In this document: one piece after another, positions 55,389 to 64,000 of the stretch
How the letters are laid out: each line of letters starts with the position of its first letter
How positions within the stretch are numbered: the first letter of the stretch is position 1
Assembly: GCF_036373705.1 (NCBI RefSeq)
Contig: NW_027102660.1
Span: 868,001-932,000 of the forward strand
From: Amia ocellicauda
Taxonomy: Eukaryota > Chordata > Actinopteri > Amiiformes > Amiidae
DNA: 64,000 bases
Direction: 5' to 3'
Translations under genes and position numbers: made by a program
The notes under the pieces: generated by a model
The model's database searches: none
What the model saw: the letters and a program-made list of their open reading frames with translations, nothing else
What the model was told of the DNA's origin: nothing

Positions 55389-56159
55389 ATGCCTGCGGGT
55401 GTGTTGGGGGCATTACTTTCGATACTCAAGATGGAATCAAGAGGCTTCTACGTGACTCTACCCAGTAACGCCTCTCTCGATATATACCCTAAAAATGAAA
55501 TATCCAGTTACACGGTACAATTTGGAAAATCTATAGATCTAAGGGGGTCGTGGGAAGTGGGGTTGGCGGAAATACAGTATCCTTACACTTGGGCTGTTTT
55601 ACAAGATAAGGATGCCACCTTCGCCATTTTTGATGATGTTAAAATCAATGGACATTCACGATACAAGGAGGTTATTATGACAATGTGGATAAAATATTAG
55701 ATGAGATTCATAAACAGTTCTCAGAAGGCACCCCCAACATCAAGCTATATTACAACCCTATTAAAAACAGAGTGTACAAGGTGTCAAAACCAGGTATTAG
55801 CATTCAAACCAGCGGCCAACTGGGGCGTATATTAGGGTTCTATTCTGACACAGAGAGCAGGTTCTCAGAAGTGGTGGGGCGGCTTTTACACTCTTTATGT
55901 GTATACGGATATCATAACCCACCAGAGGGTCGGGGATAGTTATGTCCCCCTTTTGAGAAATGTACTTATTAAAGGTAAAAGCAATGACATGGTCACAATT
56001 ACTTATGACAAGCCACACTACGTACCAGTCTCAAAGACCCACTTTGACAACATCACGATCGAAGTAAAATCGGATCAGAATATCAACGTACCCTTCCGCT
56101 TCGGTAAAGTTATTGTCAAACTACATTTTCGACCCCTGAAACAGTGTGTACATTATTAA
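55389..56159 (+). pseudogene. Penton-like minor capsid protein (copy 4)
   Basis: Same motifs as copy 2. Broken in a pattern closest to copy 3. Confidence 0.72.
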
Positions 56160-56160
56160 A

Positions 56161-57746
56161 ATGGCTACCTCGAGGGGTTATGTAGATCCTAGCGCCTATG
56201 TGGATTATTACAAGATGCAAGCCGGGAACGGCTTGCCCGGTATTGTAGGAGCCCCCACAATGTATGGCGCCGGTCTAGGAGGACTCTTTCGTGGTCTCTT
56301 TAGAATGGCCGTACCCCTGCTTAAGAGAGGCTTTGCTATAGCCAGACCCCACTTGAAATCAGCGGCTAAAAATATTGTTAGTGACGTGTTCACCAATGTT
56401 ATGAACCGGGCAGCTAGCCATGAGCATCAGGAAGGTTCGGGTCTCATGGTAATGGCGAGGAGGGGGGTAAAAGAAGAAACAGCATGTGTCCACCAGGGGG
56501 CGACGAAGATCCGTGGCTAACAAAAAACGAAGAATCTCTCATTCTCCAACATATCGTGGAAATTTCAGACACGGCCCCTCTGGAGTTTTTTATAGCTGGC
56601 AATGGCGAGGATTATATTGATTTGAATAACACATTTATTTTAATGAACTGTAAAGTGACTGATGAGGATGGCGATGCAATCGAGAAGACGGCCAACGCTG
56701 GGGTCATCAATTACCCGGTGGCCACCATGTTTTCACAGGTGGATGTGACCCTGGGAGATCGGCTCATTAGTCAAAGCAGCAATACTTACCCCTATAGAGC
56801 CATGATGGAGTGTATCCTTAATTATAGTGAGGAGACCCTGAGCAAACAGTTCAGCCCCGGCCTTTTCTTCAAAGACATCCCGGAAGCTATGGACGACAAG
56901 GATCCAGAGGGACTCAATAAGGGTTTGCAAAAAAGAACGGCCTCTTCAACAGAAGGGAGGACCTTTGAGCTAATGGGGCATATCCATGCAGACATATTTT
57001 TCCAAGAAAAACTCATGCTCAACGGGGTAGACATTAAAATTAAAATGATCCGTAGTAAAAGTGCTTTTTGTCTGATGACACCTGATACTGAAAAATATAT
57101 ACTGACCATATTATCGGCCTCGCAGTTTGTGAAAAAAGTGTCCGTCTCCCCGGCGGTTAAACTAGGACACACGCAGGCGTTAATGACGGCAAACGCCAAG
57201 TACCCGATCGAAAGAGTCTACATGAAAGTCCACAGTATCCCCGCAGGGACACGGGTGATGAACCAGGAAAATCTGTTTCTAGGACAGCTCCCAAAACAGG
57301 TTATTATAGGTCTCGTGGATAATGATGCATTTACCGGGGTTTACAACAAGAACCCCTTTAACTTTAAACATTATAACGCGGAATTTATAGCGTTGTACGT
57401 CGATGGTGTGCAGGTTCCATCCAGACCTTTTCAACCTGACTTTGAAAACGGCAATGCGGTTCGTGAATATTACAGTCTAGTACTGGCTACGGGTCGCCAT
57501 CTCAAGGATCAAACTCTGCTGATCGATCGCCGGGAATACTGCAGCGGTTACACCCTGTACGGTTTCAACCTGACCCCTGATGAAGAGTGTGGACAACATT
57601 TTTCACTGATGAAGACGGGCAATATGCGTTTGGAGATGCGTTTCAAGCAGCCTCTACCACGCACTGTAAATATGGTCGTGTATGCTGTGTTTGACAACAT
57701 TATTGAGGTGAATCAGAGGAGAAACGTTCCGTATGATTATTATTAA
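56161..57746 (+). pseudogene. Core-like and major capsid parts (copy 4)
   Basis: Core-like N-terminal segment followed by the major capsid family from about 56,565 to the YDYY end. The region has the same overall length as in copy 3, so copies 3 and 4 share this form, and copies 1 and 2 share the longer form. Broken. Confidence 0.8.
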
Positions 57747-57747
57747 A

Positions 57748-58305
57748 ATGAACACCAGAGAGCTCAACCACATCATGAATGCCCTGGCCGGCTCACGGAA
57801 ACTGTTTCAAGGAGTCAACGCCTGCGATCAGCTGCCTAAATTTAAGATCAAGAATTTACCTGCAATGTACATAATCAACACACACCCTAAAAACATGCCC
57901 GGAGAACATTGGCTGGCTATTTATCTAAGGGAGGACCACCGTGGTGAATTTTTTGATTCCTATGCAAACCCCCCGGATTTCAGACCTTTCCCTCGGAAGA
58001 TCAATAACTTTCTGCTCAACAACTGTCAAGAAACCATTTACAGCGGTCGTCAAGTACAAAGTCTTCAGACCTTCACTTGTGGTCAACACTGTGTGTTTTT
58101 CTTATATCATAGATCTAAAGGAAGGTCATACCCCGATATTATGGCCTTGTACAGTGAGGATTTAGGCCAAAATGATAAAAAAGTGGCAGAGTTTGTCAGT
58201 ACACTGTGGACCCCCCCTTATAACACAATGACTTACGACCCTAGACAGCCATGTATACAGATGGGGTGTTCTTGTGAGGATTTTAAAAGATGTCATGCGT
58301 GTTAA
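57748..58305 (+). CDS. Adenain-like maturation protease (copy 4)
   Basis: Whole frame with catalytic residues intact. Confidence 0.92.
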   Translation: MNTRELNHIMNALAGSRKLFQGVNACDQLPKFKIKNLPAMYIINTHPKNMPGEHWLAIYLREDHRGEFFDSYANPPDFRPFPRKINNFLLNNCQETIYSGRQVQSLQTFTCGQHCVFFLYHRSKGRSYPDIMALYSEDLGQNDKKVAEFVSTLWTPPYNTMTYDPRQPCIQMGCSCEDFKRCHAC

Positions 58306-58484
58306 GGTGAAAAAATAATGAAAACAGCCTTTGAATCATTAGTTTTGTTTTTATTCAAAACAATTCTAATACAAAGCAGGGGTTATGTTATAAATAAATG
58401 TACAACATTTGAAAATAAAAAAAATAAAATAAAAAATTCTTTGTCGGGTCATTATTTACAGGGGAGACAAATAAAAACATGAGA
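58306..58484. terminator. Convergent poly(A) zone (copy 4)
   Basis: AATAAA on both strands; A-rich tract interrupted by T at 58,414-58,436. Confidence 0.7.
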
Positions 58485-59226
58485 TTAATAAGCTTCCCAA
58501 CGATGGATAGATCCTGAGGATGGTCGCTCAGCACGGTCAGAGTAATGAGATATCGGAGTCAGATCAGGCTCCACCTCTTTACACAGATGGATTTTTTGTC
58601 GCGTTTCCTGGTTAGGAACTGTGGATTGGGGCATGTTCAGACAGGCCATCGCCTGTAGGAAAGCATTCCAGCCTACAGGTCGGCGACTATCGGGTACCTT
58701 ATTAGTGCTAGTGACACTCTTCAACAAATCAAACGTGTGAACCTTTGATCAGTTGTCCTTTAAAAACAAATTCACCCTGTTCATTCCAAGCCGTTACCCG
58801 CGGTTTCTGAACCATTTTGTGCAGGATATATTGTGCATGTCTTTTGCTTCTGGCCGGCATGTTTCTCAAAACATCCGTTACAACATCTCCCTCTGAACTC
58901 TCAACAGGTTCGGTCACCGCAACATCTTTATCAACCGTACCCCCCGCATCAGCCCCAGAACCATTTTCTTGAGAGGCCATGGTTAAAGTTAAAATGTTTT
59001 GATCTTTTTCACCCTGTCTAACCAGACGGAGGTAGCGCTGTAACGTGTTGGTATACAACTGGGCTTTGGAATACTGATTTAAATCGGCCCTGGCCTGTAT
59101 AGCATTCATTTCAGAGTCCAGGTTGTTTTCGGCCGTTTGTCTAATGGGCTCTGGCCCGACAACATTTTTTCTCAGTTTCTCAAGCTGCTCCTGAGGGATC
59201 AAAAACATTTTCTGAGCATATTCCAT
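58485..59226 (-). pseudogene. 247-residue conserved Polinton protein (copy 4)
   Basis: Both halves recognisable. Broken. Confidence 0.68.
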
Positions 59227-59228
59227 TA

Positions 59229-59564
59229 TTAACCCACTCTGGAAGCTAGAAGACTGGTTAGGAAAGGCACGGCTATGCTCAACAGCGGTCCTATAAAACC
59301 CCCGGTTTGATTAATCTTCTTTCTTTTTCTTTTAATAGAATACTTCTTATTAGCGATGATCTTGATAACCGCTTTTTGTTTTTTGAGTTTAGAATGTTGA
59401 GAAGGGGTTAGGGGTATATTACCGCGTAAGATGTTAAAAGCTATTTCACACAGGGTCTCGATCAAATCCGAGGGGGCCCCTGCCAGCACAGCTTTCCTAT
59501 GGCGCGGGCTCCCCTCAAATAACATTTGCAAAAGTGGCAGATTTCTTTTAATCCGAACAGACAT
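59229..59564 (-). CDS. 111-residue basic protein with hydrophobic tail (copy 4)
   Basis: Whole frame, nearly identical to copies 1-3. Confidence 0.72.
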   Translation of the reverse strand: MSVRIKRNLPLLQMLFEGSPRHRKAVLAGAPSDLIETLCEIAFNILRGNIPLTPSQHSKLKKQKAVIKIIANKKYSIKRKRKKINQTGGFIGPLLSIAVPFLTSLLASRVG

Positions 59565-59570
59565 TCTTAT

Positions 59571-60242
59571 TTATTTCCTTTTCTTTAGCACATACACTGC
59601 CGGCCAATCGGGCGGGCACAAACCTGTTCTGAGGCGAAAGTCTTCTGGGGTTTGTGCTTTTAAGTCTGCAATCAAGTACCCGTAGGGTTTTTTGGTGGCA
59701 TCCTCAAATGCCTCCAAAAAGAACTTGGTCTGGTTAGGGTACATTTGACGAGCCAAGACGGTGACTTGTAGTTTATCTCTGGGGTTTTTAAAAATAATTA
59801 TATAATTGGCATTTAAATTAATAGTGCGGCTTTTTTTACCTTGAAAAAATAGATTTTGAACTAAATAAAGAATACTTAAATTCCTATGATGAGTGTACTT
59901 TGTGAAAGCTTTTTCCACTTCACTGTTGTCACCGGCCTGCTCCATCAGGTCATCAAGGATCACTAGATTAGTTTGACCGGGCGGGAACAAGTCATCGTCA
60001 CACAACGAGGCGGGGAGACCTTGCACAAATTTCAGATTATTTTTTTTCGAAGCCAAATCATCGTAGAGAGGTTGCCAGCAAGAGTAACACCACACTATGT
60101 TGTCAAGAGCTTGGGACTTGGTTGCGTCCACATCTTCTATGATGTTCTTTATAAGATAGCTCTTCCCCGAATTGGAGGGACCAGCTATAATACAGGAGAA
60201 AGGGTGTTGAAGTCTGTTATCAAAACCACCGCTAATATCCAT
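59571..60242 (-). CDS. FtsK/HerA-type packaging ATPase (copy 4)
   Basis: Whole 223-residue frame; both Walker motifs intact. Confidence 0.93.
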   Translation of the reverse strand: MDISGGFDNRLQHPFSCIIAGPSNSGKSYLIKNIIEDVDATKSQALDNIVWCYSCWQPLYDDLASKKNNLKFVQGLPASLCDDDLFPPGQTNLVILDDLMEQAGDNSEVEKAFTKYTHHRNLSILYLVQNLFFQGKKSRTINLNANYIIIFKNPRDKLQVTVLARQMYPNQTKFFLEAFEDATKKPYGYLIADLKAQTPEDFRLRTGLCPPDWPAVYVLKKRK

Positions 60243-61293
60243 AAGGCAGAGTGGTATAATCAGTCTTCAACACTCTTTTATTGTACACCACCCTGAACCG
60301 TTTGTTTAGTGATCTATTTTCCAACGTGTACCCCTTTTTATTGCGATAGATCTGATTTCCGGCTGTAATAATCTCACGAGGAGGCGCGTCTTTCTCGGTT
60401 ACAAAACTTTCTACCAGGGTCTTCAGAGACTTGATGTTAATGAGCTTGTTGTTACAATGGTTCAGAGTGAAACCCTTAACTTTCATACAGGTCTTACCCG
60501 CAGCCGTTCTGTATGCGTCTTAGGACCCCCTGAAACAAACTCCACTATGTGGTCCTGAGGATCTAGTTCGCTCGTTAACTCCCCAAGGTAGTCCCCGAGG
60601 GGAGGGACCCAATCCCCTGGCCTGGTGACAAAGATTACAGAGTCAGTATCATGATAGAGCGTGCGTTCCTGCAACTGATCCATTAAGTTGTACAGTTCAA
60701 GCCGGGCGTAAGCCGTGGTAAAAACCGCTATGAAAACATTAACGTTCCCCTGTTTGGTGGGGAAATCTTTAGGGGCCCTCCACTGGACCTGTGCCACGTG
60801 GTCATTTAAGAATTGAAAGTGTGATACTGCATGTTGTTTGGAAAACATAAATTCTATAAACTGTTCAGGGGTTTTAATCAAGGTTGTGTTTAGACAGTAA
60901 TTTCTTTCCCCAAACTTACCCCACAGACTGTTTAAAATCAGTTTGGACATTTGTCTCTTGGCGGGGTTTACAGTTATGTTCCTGCAATTTGGTGATGTCT
61001 GAAAAGGCAACCATCTGTTGAGAGTTTAAGCCGGCCCTCTGATGAAGCATTAAAGCCTCTTGCAGAGCTTGGGGTTCAGGTATGTCGGGGGTGAGTAGTT
61101 TTATTAAACTGTAAGCAAAACAGAGCTTATTGTCCCCACTGGAACTCACCACTAATTGCCTGAGCTTGGTCCTAATTATGTCGTTCTTCAAGCATTTCGA
61201 CAGTCTTCTAAGCGCCCCACCCTCAGGGTTACGAACCACATTCATTACCAGAGACAGACTTTCATCAGCTAAGATGGCTGCGTTTCTTTGCAA
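60232..61293 (-). pseudogene. DNA polymerase B remnant (copy 4)
   Basis: Much shorter than in the other copies. It keeps the C-terminal palm/thumb part (KLILNSLWGKFG, YHDTDSVIF) and the extreme N-terminal domain. Broken. Confidence 0.88.
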
Positions 61294-62087
61294 TAACGCT
61301 TCGATTTTAGCCAGACATCTAAATTATCTCCACTCAGCATTACAGATAGGTTGCTAAACAAATCATCCCCTCTGAGTTCTAACTGTACAACATCTCGAGG
61401 TCTGACCCTTTCAGCAACCTGTTCAAGCATTTTCTGCAAGGCCTCGTGTATGTTGACAAATATTTCTGCATAATTGTCACAATTTAAAAGTTCTGCAAAA
61501 TTAAAACGCTGAATCATTTCAAAATTGTTATAGGCCGGTCTATCTATAATCACGGGATCACTGGTACTCTTGGACACATCATCATTTTGAACAAAGCCTT
61601 CACCCCCTACATTCTCACAGAGCATGTCCTCCACAGCCTTATCAGTCTCAGAACCCTCCACATTCCGAACACCCCCACTGCTGACATCTACAAAACCCCC
61701 TTTTTGAGGAGGCTCATTGAAAGCCTGTAAAAGTCCTTCAAAGATATCCAACCGGTTAATGTCAAGACCCTCCTCTATAGTGATGGCTGCTTCTGCCGCC
61801 ATCCTGTGTTCTAATTGTTTCAAATCATTTATAATAGGGGCAGAATTTGGTCGGGGTAGCTCCTCCAAAGACTCCACCATTTCAAACAAATCGGGGTGAA
61901 CTAGGGGGTGAACCTCTATAAGCGCTACCGGTGGGAGGTGGTTATTTAGATCATTGACCATCTGTAACAGGTCGGGGTTCACCGGTAAGTCTGTTAATTC
62001 ACATTCTATCGGTGGTAATTGGGGGTTATTTAAATCATTTATCATTTGTAATAGTTCCAGGTTCATTGGGACTTCAGAGGAGTTCAC
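61269..62087 (-). CDS. Polymerase-upstream frame with three leucine-rich repeats (copy 4)
   Basis: Open frame of 272 codons as in copy 2, with the three LLQMxNDLNN-type repeats. Start uncertain. Confidence 0.6.
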   Translation of the reverse strand: MNSSEVPMNLELLQMINDLNNPQLPPIECELTDLPVNPDLLQMVNDLNNHLPPVALIEVHPLVHPDLFEMVESLEELPRPNSAPIINDLKQLEHRMAAEAAITIEEGLDINRLDIFEGLLQAFNEPPQKGGFVDVSSGGVRNVEGSETDKAVEDMLCENVGGEGFVQNDDVSKSTSDPVIIDRPAYNNFEMIQRFNFAELLNCDNYAEIFVNIHEALQKMLEQVAERVRPRDVVQLELRGDDLFSNLSVMLSGDNLDVWLKSKRYCKETQPS

Positions 62088-62249
62088 AACAGGGCCGGGG
62101 ATGTTCTCTCGGGAAGGTCTTTTTGGGGCCCTAGCTTGTTCATAATCCTTTAGTTTGTGAGTTCTTTTACCAAGTCAGGACATTTTTTAATTTATTTTTT
62201 ATTTTTCCAACAACCCACAATAGTAAGGCGTTTTGTGTCTATTAAAACA

Positions 62250-64000
62250 TTAAATACGGTACAATTCGTTAGTAAGGGTATTAATAAGGGTGTTTTGGCT
62301 CTCTATCACCAGGTTTTGCCCCACTAACACAAGTCTTTGATTTTGTAACAAAGTATGTAGCAACTCATGCCGACCTTCAGGAAGTAGCTCCGGGGGCTGG
62401 TGGCCTGGCTCAGCTTCAAAGGATGGTCGCTCCGGTAAATCTCGGTCGAAGGAGGCAAGGAGCGAGTGTATACTCATGGACGGAGACCAAGAAGGCCTTT
62501 GCGGTGACACCCTGGCCAAGCGCGGGGTTACTGTTCCGCGTTTCGGTAGCCAAGAAACGGGTCTGGGGGGACGATGTTGAAACTAGGCCGTCGTTGGGTG
62601 GTGTGTCAGCCCTGACTGACGGCGACCCCTGAGGTTGTTGGATGCCTGTATTTGTTCCGCCCGACAATGCGGCGGGCTGAATCTGGGGTGTTGAATTACC
62701 CCCAGAAGGCTGTGGCCTGAGTAGATGTTGGGGGGTCTCCAAGACCACCGTGGGGGATCCTCTCGGTGATCTCACCGGGAAAGATGTTTGATCCCACTTA
62801 GACGGGGTAATTGTCCTCAATAGCTCATTCACAGAATGACTATCCCAAGAGTCTTGGGAAGAATAAAAATATACATTACATTTACATCTTTAAACGGCGA
62901 CAGAAATCAAACTTAAAACAACATGTCCAGGACATTCAAAACCTTTAGCTTTTTTAGACCTTTGAAAATAGCCTTAGACATTCACTACAACGCCTTATTA
63001 TTTACAGACAATATATTTATTAGGACTTGATAATAAATTTAAAACAGAGAAGCCGCTGTAAATAAACTGTTTCTTAAATGTTTCTTTAAAAACTGTAATA
63101 TTGTTAATAAAACACACACACACACAACAACATTTCATTTTTAAACGAACCTTCCAAGTGTAAACGCTTCCTGATCCCGGGACTTCCTGTTTCACAAACG
63201 TTTTCACGATCTGTTTAAATATTAAATACAATGAACACCTTCAAGCCTTTTCCTACAACCACTTTAAAACAGAAGTATAATAGCGGGAGATAAGCCAAAC
63301 AACTTACTAAACCCTTTCGGACGGCTTTACTTCCTAACCAGACGGTACGGCAATCGGTCATTTCTAAACACGTTCCCCAGAAACAAGCATAGACCTGTCC
63401 GGACTTCTAAAGATCTTTCCCAGAACCCCCCGCCCTACAGGAAACGGTCACCCATCGCTTAAATATTAGCCCTCAACGGGCAAACAAAGCCCTTTTAAAA
63501 ACATTAAAGTTTGAAAGATCTTACTTACCTCCACAGAATAATCGTTTCTTATGTTTTTCGGCTGGTTTAGCTTTTTGCACCGCTGTGAAGGTAAGAGACA
63601 TGTTTAACCTTTAACCACACCGCTTTATAAAAAGCTTTAACCTCTTACAGGCTGCAGATATATACTCACAGCTATCAGATACCGGGGCTGACGGCCTTTC
63701 AGATTCTTGAAAGGTTACGGTTCTCGAAGGTAAAACGAAACAAGCCCTCGATGTGGAAGGCCTTTCGTTGTCTCGAACCACGTTTCTTAATACTGTTAGA
63801 CAGGATAATTTTTTTAAATTAACAAAACTGGACTCAAACATCTTACAGAAACGTTATACAAACAAACAGGGGTTTAGTTCTTACCCGGTCGGCAGACAGC
63901 CTGTCTAGGGACAACCACTTCTCTTGGTCGATCCTCGGAGACATTAATCACAGGCCTTTCGATAGTTTCTGTGTAATTAAAGAGACCGGCATTAATATAT
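62250..64000 (-). pseudogene. Right-arm spliced gene, 5' end outside window (copy 4)
   Basis: The Ser/Pro-rich last exon (62,250-62,852, broken) and the exon signals further out match copy 2. The first exons and promoter lie beyond the window edge. Confidence 0.55.

Larger units (their letters stand above)
51988..64000 (+). mobile_element. Polinton copy 4, right end outside window, broken
   Basis: Left terminal repeat present, inserted after CATAAG exactly as copy 2. The integrase, gene B, protease, 111-residue and ATPase frames look whole, while the polymerase region is much reduced. About six breaks by eye in the visible part. Confidence 0.95.

Noticed and set aside
1-64000. Four independent Polinton insertions
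   Set aside because: Shared junctions at identical bases and matching inter-element arrays are better explained by duplication of a combined unit.
1-64000. Assembly artefact repeating one copy
   Set aside because: The copies differ by many private substitutions, tract lengths and end structures, so they are distinct loci; read depth would still be a useful check.

Overview
The window is a tandem block of four near-identical Polinton (Maverick) DNA elements, separated by short tandem arrays of tRNA-Val genes. It reads as vertebrate nuclear DNA, most likely a ray-finned fish. The tRNAs fit the vertebrate tRNA-Val (AAC and CAC) pattern closely, and Polintons of this gene content are common in fish. 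The species itself cannot be read from the sequence.

Layout: copy 1 (1-13,920, its left end lies outside the window); tRNA-Val array I (13,921-16,490, three tRNAs); copy 2 (16,491-32,670, the only copy with both 185-bp terminal inverted repeats and a 6-bp target duplication CATAAG); array II (32,671-35,423, four tRNAs, one decayed); copy 3 (35,424-50,370, both ends replaced by array sequence); array III (50,371-51,987, two tRNAs); copy 4 (51,988-64,000, left terminal repeat present, right end outside the window). Copies 1 and 3 share one right-hand junction. Copies 2 and 4 share one left insertion site. The block therefore looks like a higher-order repeat of about 35.5-36.5 kb, made by duplication of a Polinton plus tRNA unit rather than by four separate insertions.

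Each element carries the same parts. On the plus strand these are an unknown left-arm gene (A), a gene with a Cys/His cluster (B), a small MGN-starting gene (C), an integrase with a chromodomain, a penton-like minor capsid protein, a basic core-like protein, the double jelly-roll major capsid protein and an adenain-like protease. A shared A/T-rich poly(A) zone follows. On the minus strand, reading back towards it, are a gene with tandem leucine-rich motifs that runs into the protein-primed DNA polymerase B, the packaging ATPase, a 111-residue basic protein and a 247-residue protein. The far right arm holds what looks like a spliced six-exon gene on the minus strand, with its own TATA box. Genes inside each block are packed almost end to end.

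All four copies are fossils. By eye each has roughly six to ten breaks, some shared by all copies and so older than the array. Several frames are still open in every copy (protease, 111-residue protein) or in most copies (gene B, ATPase), and the two terminal repeats of copy 2 differ at only 3 of 185 positions. Insertion and duplication are therefore young on an evolutionary scale.
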